This document shows, piece by piece, positions 18,344 to 26,874 of a DNA stretch of 64,000 nucleotides. The notes below the pieces were generated by a model, which saw nothing but the letters and a program-made list of their open reading frames with translations, was not told the DNA's origin and ran no database searches. A program made the translations under genes and the position numbers. The DNA is from Arenibacter antarcticus (lineage in GTDB: Bacteria > Bacteroidota > Bacteroidia > Flavobacteriales > Flavobacteriaceae), in contig NZ_CP166679.1 of assembly GCF_041320605.1 (NCBI RefSeq), forward strand, positions 4,202,001 through 4,266,000. Reading direction: 5' to 3'. Numbering within the stretch: the first letter of the stretch is position 1; the number at the start of each line of letters is the position of its first letter.

Positions 18344-20143
18344 TTAATGTAGCGTTGCTTTTACCTCGCCACATTTTAACATTGCTGCTCCATAATATGG
18401 GTTGCGGATCTCCTTTTCTAAACTTAACCAGTAAGCGCCTTTGTCATCATTAGCCATAGGGCAAAACTCTACGTACACCTCTTGGTCGATCCCAAATAGC
18501 TGCACACTACTTATCATATGGGCAGATAGATGGTTAAAATGTCCTCTTTGCGTTGTTAATTCCGAAGTACTCCCAATGGCATTGGCGGATTTCTTCAGTT
18601 CGTTTTGAATAGTCATCCAATGGTTGTGTGCTTTCTCATCTTTGAGTAGCTTCATATCTACCTTTGCTAAATTTTCTCCAATATTTTTTGCAGCCCTTTG
18701 GGCGTCATTGCCCTTATCACTGACCAATGCATCCTTTAATAGGATATAATCATCAAAAACTTGTTTCAACTGCTTTTTAAACTTATCGGAGACTTGCAGC
18801 CTTTCCTTCATCTCAGAATGATCGGTTATACCCGCATTTTCTCCCGAACTATCTTCCTGCATTCCAAAATGACCTTCGTGGCCTGTTGTTGTTTTACCTC
18901 CTTTGGCATTCATCATGCTCCTTTTGCCCTGTAACTGTGCAGCGGCATCTACTGTAAAGGTCCCATTAGTTACCACTACATCCCCATTTTTAAGCCCTTC
19001 CAGTATCGTATAAGTGTCTCCGTTGGCATCGCCTAATAACACTTCCCTCATCTCGAAAATAGCCTCGTTAGGATCTGTTTTAACATATACTAAAGAGCGC
19101 TCACCAGTCCACATAACCGCTGTTGAGGGTACGGAAATGGTATTCTCGGTTCTTGTTTGTGTGCCTTCGATAATACCTTCAACAAACATTCCTGGTTTAA
19201 AGAGGTCATTCTTATTTTTTAAGACCGCTCTTACGACCACCGTTCGTGTAGCTGAATTTAATAGGGGATCAACAAACGTAACGTTGGCATCAAATACTTC
19301 ATTGCCATAAGCGTTGGTAGTTACTTTGATGTTTTGTCCTTTTTTCAAGGAAGAAAGTTGGTTTTCGTAGGCATCAAATTCTGCCCATACTGTGTTAAGA
19401 TTGGCAATTTTGAATAAGGGTTGTCCTAGCTTTAAATAATCTCCCTCTTCCACCATTTTCTCCGTTACTGTTCCTGATACTGTTGCAAATACAGGAAAGT
19501 TCTCCTGGACTTTTCCAGCAGCTTCTATTGCATTAATTTGCTTTTCCGAAAGTTTCCATAATTTAAGCTTGTTCCTAACAGCCTTGTACAGTTCTGGTTG
19601 CGATTGTTTTAAAGAGGAAGCGGTAAGTAGCTCTTGCTGTGCTGCAACTAATTCTGGGGAATAAATGGTGGCCAAGCGTTGCCCTGTGCCAACACGTTCC
19701 CCTGTAGAATTTACGTATAGTTTTTCAATTCTTCCTGCAAAATAGGTAACCTGTACGGCATTTGTTTCTTCATTGGCTTTTATCTTTCCAGACAATTTAA
19801 GGGAATTCTTTCCCATTTGGCCCTGTCCTACTACCGACGTTTGGATATTGGCCAAAGCCATTGCATTTTCGGTCATTTTAATTTCATTGGCACTAAGACC
19901 ATCTGCACCAGTTTCGGCCGGTATTAAATCCATCCCACAAAGAGGACAATCTCCTGGTTCTGGTTGCATAATCTGTGGGTGCATAGAGCAGGTCCACATT
20001 TGGTTAGAAGCTATTTCTTCTGTATGATCGTGGTTGTCTTTGGAATTTGCAGCCCTATCCGAAGCATCACCCCCAAAAAGGAGATAGCCACCCAACAGCC
20101 CAACAATCAAGGCAACACCTATGTAAATTATATTCTTTTTCAT
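18344..20143 (-). CDS. cusB: RND efflux periplasmic adaptor with heavy-metal-binding and DUF3347 domains
   Basis: 599 residues. It has an N-terminal signal-anchor and a heavy-metal-binding domain at about 48-73 (MWTCSMHPQI and CPLCGMDL). Next comes a CusB-type adaptor with barrel-sandwich and beta-barrel parts (about 110-400). A C-terminal DUF3347 domain (about 460-599) contains FCPM, then WLSLEKEIRNPYYG and MLKCG. CusB bridges the CusA pump and the outer-membrane channel and hands over Cu(I)/Ag(I). The C-terminal domain is shared with two stand-alone proteins in this locus. It is last in a minus-strand run and separated from cusCA by four or more genes, unlike the usual cusCBA order. Confidence 0.93.
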   Translation of the reverse strand: MKKNIIYIGVALIVGLLGGYLLFGGDASDRAANSKDNHDHTEEIASNQMWTCSMHPQIMQPEPGDCPLCGMDLIPAETGADGLSANEIKMTENAMALANIQTSVVGQGQMGKNSLKLSGKIKANEETNAVQVTYFAGRIEKLYVNSTGERVGTGQRLATIYSPELVAAQQELLTASSLKQSQPELYKAVRNKLKLWKLSEKQINAIEAAGKVQENFPVFATVSGTVTEKMVEEGDYLKLGQPLFKIANLNTVWAEFDAYENQLSSLKKGQNIKVTTNAYGNEVFDANVTFVDPLLNSATRTVVVRAVLKNKNDLFKPGMFVEGIIEGTQTRTENTISVPSTAVMWTGERSLVYVKTDPNEAIFEMREVLLGDANGDTYTILEGLKNGDVVVTNGTFTVDAAAQLQGKRSMMNAKGGKTTTGHEGHFGMQEDSSGENAGITDHSEMKERLQVSDKFKKQLKQVFDDYILLKDALVSDKGNDAQRAAKNIGENLAKVDMKLLKDEKAHNHWMTIQNELKKSANAIGSTSELTTQRGHFNHLSAHMISSVQLFGIDQEVYVEFCPMANDDKGAYWLSLEKEIRNPYYGAAMLKCGEVKATLH

Positions 20144-20154
20144 TGTTTGTATAT

Positions 20155-20634
20155 TTATTTGTTATTCTCCAATCGTGTTATCATTGCTTTCATTTCTGTA
20201 ATCTCTTTTTCTTGTGCTTTAATTATATCTTCTGCCAATTTCTTAACTTCTGGATCTTGTATATCAGCTCGTTTACTGGTCAATAAAGCAATTGAGTGAT
20301 GCGGGATCATAGCCTTCATCCAGAGTACATCGCCAATAATTGGGGCCTGGGCCCTAACAAGACTAAATGCACCTGCGAATAAAACAATACTCCCCAAGAC
20401 GATCGAGATATTTTTCTTTTTATTATTATACATATTACGCATCACCAGAAACATTATAATAGCCATTGCAGCGATGCCCAAGCAACTCATATAAAATCGT
20501 GTTAAACTAAAGTAAACATGGTCTAACTCATAGGTATTCAAATACATTGTAATGTACATTGCTACAAAGGATGCCGCCAACATTCCTACGAATTTTGTGT
20601 AGTTATTATTCTTGTGTTGATTTGAATTTCCCAT
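20155..20634 (-). CDS. DUF305 family membrane protein
   Basis: 159 residues. Three membrane helices (about 15-35, 45-65, 75-95) precede a DUF305 segment with the characteristic MIPHHSIAL motif and a helical tail (AEDIIKAQEKEITEMKAM). DUF305 proteins often sit in metal-resistance loci and have a histidine-methionine site thought to bind metal. It ends 11 bases before cusB, so it is co-transcribed. Confidence 0.88.
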   Translation of the reverse strand: MGNSNQHKNNNYTKFVGMLAASFVAMYITMYLNTYELDHVYFSLTRFYMSCLGIAAMAIIMFLVMRNMYNNKKKNISIVLGSIVLFAGAFSLVRAQAPIIGDVLWMKAMIPHHSIALLTSKRADIQDPEVKKLAEDIIKAQEKEITEMKAMITRLENNK

Positions 20635-20770
20635 CTTATGTCGAGTTAAGAATTATTAATTTTCGTTTCTTTTCAATTATTTTTTCAATAGTTGGTAATA
20701 AAGTGTTTAAAAGTAAAAACCACTTAGTAGTGTGTTTGACTTATTTTTATAACCTTATGCCTATTTACCA

Positions 20771-21358
20771 TTATTGTTTTAATTGAAAGTTGAAACTAAC
20801 AAATACTCTTTCCCAAGCTAGTGATATAGCCCCTTCTTTCTCATTAGCCTTAATAATCTTATATTCTAAGTGTTCTATTATTTCACCTGATGTTTTTGGT
20901 ATAGCCTTAAAACGTAAAACATCATCCTTTTCATTGTACTCATCTTTCCCGTGTTGATTCCAATTAGAATTAAAAATAACGGTCCATTCATTCTTTGAAG
21001 GAATAGTGAAAAATCCATATTTACCAGCAGGTAACACTTTATCATCAATAATTAAATCGTTGTTGGTCTCTATCCAGGTAGCCATATGTGCACCAGCTTG
21101 CCACACCTGATCGTAAGCCAACAAACCACCAAATATCATCCTATTTCTCACCCCAGGTGATGAATAGTTGATTTGAATTTGAGTATCACCAATTATAACT
21201 ATTGTTGAAATATGTGGACTCAATACTTTTTGTGGCGACTTGGATATAGTTTCTATTTGTGATTGTTCAGGGATTATTTCGGCTTCTTTTTTTTCTTGTT
21301 TACAGGCGGTGAAAACAAGTGTGTATAACAATAGGCTAAAAGGGATACGTAGTCTCAT
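20771..21358 (-). CDS. DUF2911 lipoprotein
   Basis: 195 residues. A signal peptide ends in the lipobox LVFTAC, so the mature protein is a lipoprotein starting at Cys17. The DUF2911 domain is clear: INYSSPGVRNRMIFGGLLAYDQVW, then AGKYGFFTIP and WTVIFNSNWNQHG. The function of the family is unknown. The gene lies 136 bases upstream of DUF305 on the same strand and may start that transcript. Confidence 0.88.
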   Translation of the reverse strand: MRLRIPFSLLLYTLVFTACKQEKKEAEIIPEQSQIETISKSPQKVLSPHISTIVIIGDTQIQINYSSPGVRNRMIFGGLLAYDQVWQAGAHMATWIETNNDLIIDDKVLPAGKYGFFTIPSKNEWTVIFNSNWNQHGKDEYNEKDDVLRFKAIPKTSGEIIEHLEYKIIKANEKEGAISLAWERVFVSFNFQLKQ

Positions 21359-21428
21359 AAGATTTATTTTTTCTTCCTTTATCTTTATAAAAAGTGTTTT
21401 TAATGATTATTCATTTGTGCCTGACACG

Positions 21429-21468
21429 GGAAGGATTTACCATTAAATGTCAAATTTATTTTCCTTCC
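21429..21468. repeat. Hairpin with GGGAAGGA/TCCTTCCC arms
   Basis: Perfect 8-bp arms separated by 24 bases between the DUF3347 operon and the DUF2911 gene. There is no U-run, so it may be a weak terminator or an mRNA 3' end structure. Confidence 0.4.
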
Positions 21469-21570
21469 CACGACAGGACTTAAAGACTATTCAGACATCT
21501 TAATCATCTTATAACCTTCTTGTTAACTGATAAACCAGAATATTGATAAGACGTCTTAAGGAATAGATAT

Positions 21571-22065
21571 CTATTGAATAGTTTTTTGAACTTTTCCGCA
21601 TTTAAGCATTCCGCTACCATAATAGGGATTTCTAACTTCCATACTTGTACTTAACCAAACACTACCCTTATCATACATTGGGCAAAATTGTTCATACAAA
21701 GTGCTTTTTGTCCCTGTAATGGCTACCATATCAGTAATATCCTTGCTCAAAATCTTAAAGTGCTCCCGTTGATGATCTATGGCACTTTCAGAAATATGCT
21801 CTGCGTGTTCAATAGCATCTTCAAAGATATCGGTTAGTTCTTCTTGTTGTTCCTTTGTATAACTGCTCATTTCAAACGCTTTAAGAGAGGCTACCAGTTT
21901 GGTGCCAGATTGTGCCGCTACTTTAGCGCCATCGCCTACCAAAGCATCTTTTAAACTGAAATAATCACTTAATATAGCTTCTGCTTTAGCATCAACACTC
22001 TGTGCATTGGTAAAAGAAACTACTAACAATAGCATTCCTGCAATACTCATTTTTAAACTTTTCAT
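21571..22065 (-). CDS. DUF3347 periplasmic protein (copper-binding candidate)
   Basis: 164 residues with a signal peptide (cleavage after SFTNAQ). The DUF3347 core is helical ([18 protein letters not shown]), followed by the motif [12 protein letters not shown], then [15 protein letters not shown]. The conserved Cys, Met and His (HREHFKIL) could form a Cu site. It is about half identical by eye to the protein at 22541 and to the C-terminus of the CusB here. Last gene of the minus-strand operon that starts with cusA. Confidence 0.88.
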   Translation of the reverse strand: MKSLKMSIAGMLLLVVSFTNAQSVDAKAEAILSDYFSLKDALVGDGAKVAAQSGTKLVASLKAFEMSSYTKEQQEELTDIFEDAIEHAEHISESAIDHQREHFKILSKDITDMVAITGTKSTLYEQFCPMYDKGSVWLSTSMEVRNPYYGSGMLKCGKVQKTIQ

Positions 22066-22087
22066 TTTATTAAATTTTAATTAATAA

Positions 22088-22540
22088 TTATAAACTGTCT
22101 TTTAATCGTGTGATCCAAGTGATCATTTCTTCTGCTTCTGCCTTTGAAAACGCCGCATCTTTATGAATTAAAGTGTACGAATATAAAGGCATTTCCCCGC
22201 TTTCTATTTGCTTGATAATTGATCGAAGTTTACTTGATTTTCTTCGGCTTGAAAGCGAATCCCATTCGCTGAAATTAAGATCAGCTTTACCTTCTTTAAT
22301 ATGGTCTTCCAAAATCCAAGCGGCAGGTTGAATCCTATTATACCAAGGGTACTTGGTATTATTACTGTGGCAATCATAGCAAGATACCTGTAACTTCTCC
22401 TTAATAGCTGGCGGAACATTATTAACCAACATAAAATCAGATGAAGGAACAGTATCACTTTGATTGCGTTCTGTGGGAATAAATTGAATTCCCACAAACG
22501 CGACCAATAATACCAATACTATGATCTTTACAATTCTCAT
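22088..22540 (-). CDS. Haem-binding domain protein (c-type cytochrome-like)
   Basis: 150 residues with one N-terminal membrane anchor (about 5-22). A single CYDCH motif (C-x-x-C-H) is in the context SCYDCHSNNTKYPWYNRIQP, which is typical of the Haem_bd family. The haem would be attached covalently in the periplasm. It lies between two DUF3347 genes, 22 bases from one and directly abutting the other. A role in electron transfer to the copper oxidase is plausible but unproven. Confidence 0.88.
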   Translation of the reverse strand: MRIVKIIVLVLLVAFVGIQFIPTERNQSDTVPSSDFMLVNNVPPAIKEKLQVSCYDCHSNNTKYPWYNRIQPAAWILEDHIKEGKADLNFSEWDSLSSRRKSSKLRSIIKQIESGEMPLYSYTLIHKDAAFSKAEAEEMITWITRLKDSL

Positions 22541-23143
22541 TTAATTAATCTCTTTTTGAACCTTGCCACAATTCATCATTTTGCTTCCGTAATAAGGATT
22601 TTTAATTTCCTTGCTCATACTTAACCAAGCACTACCGCTATCGTACATTGGGCAAAACAGCTGGTATACTGTGTTTTCAGATCCTGTAACGGCAACCATA
22701 TCGATTATATCCTTACTCAACATTTTAAAATGCTCACGCTGATGGTCTATATCACTGTCAGAAATATGTTCTGATTGCTCAACAGCATCTTCAATAATAT
22801 CCTTTAAATCTGCTTTTTGTGCATCTGTATAATTTGAAACATCAAGATTTTGAAAACTTTTTGCCATAATTACTCCAAGTTCTTTGGCTTTGGCATTATC
22901 ATCTGCAACCAAAGCATTTTTAAGATTGAAGTAGTCATTTAATACGGTTTCAGAATTACCGCTACCACTCATTACAATCTCCTTTTTATTACCATCGTGA
23001 TGGCCATCACTGTTGTCGTGATTCATTTCTGAATGGTTCCCATCAGTCTTGTTTTGTTCCTTTTTATTATCCTTACAAGATATTGCTGTTAAGGTTATAA
23101 ATGTGAACACAGCTATACTTAATGTTGATTTTAATTTACTCAT
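22541..23143 (-). CDS. DUF3347 lipoprotein (copper-binding candidate)
   Basis: 200 residues from the ATG at 23143. An upstream ATG at 23191 would add 16 residues but bury the signal peptide. The lipobox is TLTAISC. A linker rich in His, Asp and Asn (about 25-55: HSEMNHDNSDGHHDGNK) precedes the DUF3347 domain with FCPMYDSGSAWLSM, then EIKNPYYG. The linker could itself bind copper. It abuts the haem protein gene. Confidence 0.88.
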   Translation of the reverse strand: MSKLKSTLSIAVFTFITLTAISCKDNKKEQNKTDGNHSEMNHDNSDGHHDGNKKEIVMSGSGNSETVLNDYFNLKNALVADDNAKAKELGVIMAKSFQNLDVSNYTDAQKADLKDIIEDAVEQSEHISDSDIDHQREHFKMLSKDIIDMVAVTGSENTVYQLFCPMYDSGSAWLSMSKEIKNPYYGSKMMNCGKVQKEIN

Positions 23144-23190
23144 ATTGTTTTTGATTTTAATTGTTGATATTATTATTATTTTAAGGGCCA

Positions 23191-25608
23191 TTAAAAACGT
23201 GCTGATAGTCCGCCACCTGCTCCAAAACGGTTATCATAACTACCCATAATTGAAAGGTTTTTAGACAAGAAATATTCAATCCCGGTACTCCAGGTTGCTT
23301 CTTCTTTAAAGTTATCTCCTTGTGGTAGCTTGTCTACCCATCCAAAATCCGCTTGATACTCGTACACTCCAAAAACAACAGTTCTCGGAAAAATAGTTAT
23401 CGCACGACTCAAACTAATTTGTGGACGTAGCTTACTATCCATACGCACATCAAGATTAAACAAATAGGGTGTTAAATACCGTATTCCTGCTATAGCAGTT
23501 GTGTTTATTTCGTCCAGACTATCGGCATCTTCGTTTTCAACATTAACACCTCCAAAAACACGTAAATAATCGTGTAGATAGCGTTCATAGGTGAATTCTG
23601 CCTCAATGTTTTCATTCCATCCGTATTCTGCCGAAAACGTAAACTGATTTCTTATATTGGATGTCATTAACGTAGCTCCAGTCATATGCGAAGCAACATC
23701 GACCATTCCCCAAGAATACCATTGATCTGTTTCGTGGATTAATTTTGAAACAGGATATGCTTTCATTCTAATATCCCTTGGCGTATCGTAGCTCATTACT
23801 CTGGCCATACCGCCCATCATATGGTATAGAATATGACAATGAAAAAACCAATCCCCATACTCATCGCCATAAAATTCAATAGTAATTTCCTGCATTGGCG
23901 GGACATTTACCGTATGCTTTAATGGCGAGTATTCCCCATTTTTATTAATAACCCTAAAAAAATGACCGTGTAAATGCATTGGATGGTGCATCATGGTCAG
24001 GTTATTCAATTTGATTCGGGTAACTTGATTTCCCTTTATTTTTATCTTATCGGTTTCAAACAAGGGAACCCCATTCATACTCCATATATACCGATTCATA
24101 TTCCCGGTGAGGTTCAGTAAAATTTCATTTACTGGTGTATCTTTCGCATATGTGGTTTTTACAGGGGACTTCAAATAATCGTAATTATATTCTGAAAACA
24201 TACCTGCTTCGCTAGCAGCCAGGTCCATCCCCTCCATGGTGCTTGGGTCCTTACCATTCATATCCATCATTTTGGATTTTGCAGGTTCTGCCATTCCTGC
24301 CCGTCCAGCATGCGGGTTCATATCACCATTTTCCATTTTAGAATGATCCATATGGGTCATCGTAGAATCCATTGGCGTATCATTTTCCATTACCTCCTTT
24401 TTCATATTAGAATGATCCATCTTCATCGTCCCGTTCATTTCCATCCCTTTCATGTCGTCCATTTTCATCCCATATTCCTCTTTCATTTCAAAACGTTCGT
24501 CCTTGCCCGGTCGAAATTTTAGCGCGTGAGCCCCCATTTTCATCTTCATTTTGGCCATTTCCTGCATCATATGGATTTTGTCAGGTCTCGGAAGAATATC
24601 AGCAGGCAGAATTTCACCATTACCGATGTATGCCATGGCAACCCCTGAGCCATCTTGCACCATTGATCGGAACTCTATTTTACCATTTTCCGGAACGGTA
24701 ATAATAAAATCATAGGTTTCTGCAGTTGCAATAAAGGTTTTGTTTCGTTTTACGGGAACAATGTCAATTCCGTCAGCAGAAACCAATGTTGGTGTTGAAC
24801 CACCAAACGTCAACCAGAATTGTGAAGAGGCAGATCCGTTGATAATTCGTAACCTTACTTTTTCACCTGGATGAAATTCGGGATATTCCGCAATTTCTTT
24901 ACCATTGACCAAAAATGCAGGATAATAGATATCTGCAATGTCGGCACCTTCCATGCGTTGGCGCCAGAAATCGAGTTGTGCGCCAAACGCACCTCGTGCA
25001 ATTACTTTATTTAAAGGTGTAGATGTACCTTTCCTCATTTGGTACCACTCATTGCCCCGCTTAAGGTTTCGTAGCACATCCATTGGTTTTTCATTTGTCC
25101 AGTCGGACAGCATCAATACTAACTCTTTATCATAATCCAATTTTTCTTCTTTTGGATGGATGACAATTGATCCGAAAACTCCACTTTGTTCCTGTAACAT
25201 GGTGTGCGAGTGATACCAATAGGTTCCATTTTGTCTGATTTCAAATTCATATTTAAAAGTAGTTCCGGGCTTTATTGGTGGGGTTGTCAAATACGGAACA
25301 CCATCGTAAAAATTCGGCAAAAGAATTCCGTGCCAATGAACCGAAGTTTCAACGCTCATTTCGTTCTTCACGTAAATAACCGCATATTCGCCTTCAGTAA
25401 ATTCAAGTATTGGCCCCGGGATTGTTCCGTTGACGGTCATCCCCATTACTTCCGTACCCGCTTTGTTTACCATTTCTTCTTTAATCGTCAATGTGTATTC
25501 GTGCACAGGTAAATTGTCCACATTGCCTTCAACAGATTGCGCAAAAAGTGTTGGACAGCCTATTAACAGGAGTAGTATTAAATATTGTATCGCTTTCATG
25601 TTATTCAT
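23191..25608 (-). CDS. Multicopper oxidase fused to a CopB-like outer-membrane barrel
   Basis: 805 residues from the ATG at 25608. A signal peptide ends at TLFAQ. Three cupredoxin domains show all four copper clusters: HWHG, WYHSH, HPMHLHGHFF and HCHILYH. Between domains 2 and 3 lies a Met/His/Asp-rich insert (about 360-470) with repeated MDHS and MKMD. After about residue 625 the sequence changes to a CopB-type barrel (WYSWGMVDVASHMTG, FSAEYGWNENIEAE, ending SARF). This joins the usually separate PcoA/CopA and PcoB/CopB functions. It probably oxidises Cu(I) to Cu(II) in the periplasm. Operon: cusA, cusC, this gene, then the DUF3347 set. Confidence 0.92.
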   Translation of the reverse strand: MNNMKAIQYLILLLLIGCPTLFAQSVEGNVDNLPVHEYTLTIKEEMVNKAGTEVMGMTVNGTIPGPILEFTEGEYAVIYVKNEMSVETSVHWHGILLPNFYDGVPYLTTPPIKPGTTFKYEFEIRQNGTYWYHSHTMLQEQSGVFGSIVIHPKEEKLDYDKELVLMLSDWTNEKPMDVLRNLKRGNEWYQMRKGTSTPLNKVIARGAFGAQLDFWRQRMEGADIADIYYPAFLVNGKEIAEYPEFHPGEKVRLRIINGSASSQFWLTFGGSTPTLVSADGIDIVPVKRNKTFIATAETYDFIITVPENGKIEFRSMVQDGSGVAMAYIGNGEILPADILPRPDKIHMMQEMAKMKMKMGAHALKFRPGKDERFEMKEEYGMKMDDMKGMEMNGTMKMDHSNMKKEVMENDTPMDSTMTHMDHSKMENGDMNPHAGRAGMAEPAKSKMMDMNGKDPSTMEGMDLAASEAGMFSEYNYDYLKSPVKTTYAKDTPVNEILLNLTGNMNRYIWSMNGVPLFETDKIKIKGNQVTRIKLNNLTMMHHPMHLHGHFFRVINKNGEYSPLKHTVNVPPMQEITIEFYGDEYGDWFFHCHILYHMMGGMARVMSYDTPRDIRMKAYPVSKLIHETDQWYSWGMVDVASHMTGATLMTSNIRNQFTFSAEYGWNENIEAEFTYERYLHDYLRVFGGVNVENEDADSLDEINTTAIAGIRYLTPYLFNLDVRMDSKLRPQISLSRAITIFPRTVVFGVYEYQADFGWVDKLPQGDNFKEEATWSTGIEYFLSKNLSIMGSYDNRFGAGGGLSARF

Positions 25609-25659
25609 TTTCTCTATTTTAATAAAAATTCTTTCTTCCAATTACCCCGAATCCTGTTA

Positions 25660-26874
25660 TTATTGATTCGTTAAATAATTGATAAGAGAGGACTGGACGT
25701 AATACAGCTTTACGGTCTCGATCTGTGCCATTTGAAACTTCAATTGCAACTCCTGAACGTCCAGGACGTTATTGAAATTAATAGTTCCCGTTTCATAGTT
25801 CTTGATAAGGATTTCTTCGGCATATTCAGCTTGTTTCAGGTTCTTGTCCTGTGTAGTGAATTTAATCCGCGACTGATTACGTTGAGATATGGCTTTTGAT
25901 AGATCCGCTGTCAGTACATTCAGGAGTTCCTCTTTCTGGGATTGTATCTCTTGCTTTCGCAATTCATTTTGTTTGGTTTGGGATTTATATTTATTGTTAA
26001 AAATGGGGATGGATAAGGAGACCATGGGCATAACCATATCTTTATAGGAACTGGTTATCATAGGGCTATTTTCTTGATTGATATATTGCACCCCAACCCC
26101 TACCATCGGACCACTTTCCTTTTGGTTTAGCAACTCGGCCTGTTCAACCGATTGATAGAGCTTGTTATATTTAAGCAACTCTGGGTTTATAGACAGGCTC
26201 TCGTAGCTAAAGAAATTGTCGTCTTCCGGAATTTCCAGAGTAGAAACCACTGATACCTCTAAATCATATTCCCGATTCATTAAACTGTTCATCGCGGCCT
26301 GTATGCCTTTGTTTTGCTCCATTAAAACATCTTTCTCCTGTTTTAGCTCGTTCTGTCTGATCTGTAATCGCAATACATCCACTGCCGAAGCCTTGCCCAC
26401 TTCCAAGGAGGTGAGTGCAAGGCGTTCATAGGTTTCCAAAAGCGCTATGTTCTTGTCAAGTATTTCCTGCTTGGCTCTTATTTCATAGAGCAGATAATAG
26501 AATTGGGAAACGGAAAGCACAAGCTTTCGCTTGGCAATGGTAACTTCAACAAATTGGGCATCTGCCATTGAGGTGGCATAATTCTTCCTTGCCGATATGG
26601 TTCCAAACCACGGTAGCATTTGCATTACAGATGCATTAAATTGCTCCATAGGCATATCCATTTCAGGAGCTATGGCCATAACCCCGAAATTAAAATCAGT
26701 ATTTGGCAAGCTGTTCACTTCATTTACTTTTTCGGAAGCGATCTGATACAGATAATCAAACTTTTGAATCTCTGGATTATTGGTCAATGCTTCCTCAATA
26801 AGGTTCTCTAGATCTTGTGCCTTTGCGAAAGCTGAAACAAACAACACACAGATTAAAATTATTATACGTTTCAT
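25660..26874 (-). CDS. cusC: TolC-family outer-membrane efflux protein (CusC role)
   Basis: 404 residues. A signal peptide (ends at AFAKAQ) precedes two repeats of the TolC helical coiled-coil (for example LVLSVSQFYYLLYEIRAKQEIL and QKNLKQAEYAEEILIKNYETG). It forms the outer-membrane channel for the CusA/CusB pump. Its start overlaps the cusA stop by 4 bases, indicating translational coupling. The symbol is given for role; the protein is shorter than E. coli CusC (457 aa). Confidence 0.9.
   Translation of the reverse strand: MKRIIILICVLFVSAFAKAQDLENLIEEALTNNPEIQKFDYLYQIASEKVNEVNSLPNTDFNFGVMAIAPEMDMPMEQFNASVMQMLPWFGTISARKNYATSMADAQFVEVTIAKRKLVLSVSQFYYLLYEIRAKQEILDKNIALLETYERLALTSLEVGKASAVDVLRLQIRQNELKQEKDVLMEQNKGIQAAMNSLMNREYDLEVSVVSTLEIPEDDNFFSYESLSINPELLKYNKLYQSVEQAELLNQKESGPMVGVGVQYINQENSPMITSSYKDMVMPMVSLSIPIFNNKYKSQTKQNELRKQEIQSQKEELLNVLTADLSKAISQRNQSRIKFTTQDKNLKQAEYAEEILIKNYETGTINFNNVLDVQELQLKFQMAQIETVKLYYVQSSLINYLTNQ

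Noticed and set aside
23750-24800. Plus-strand ORF rich in His within the oxidase gene (24310-24522)
   Set aside because: It is the antisense shadow of the Met/His-rich insert.
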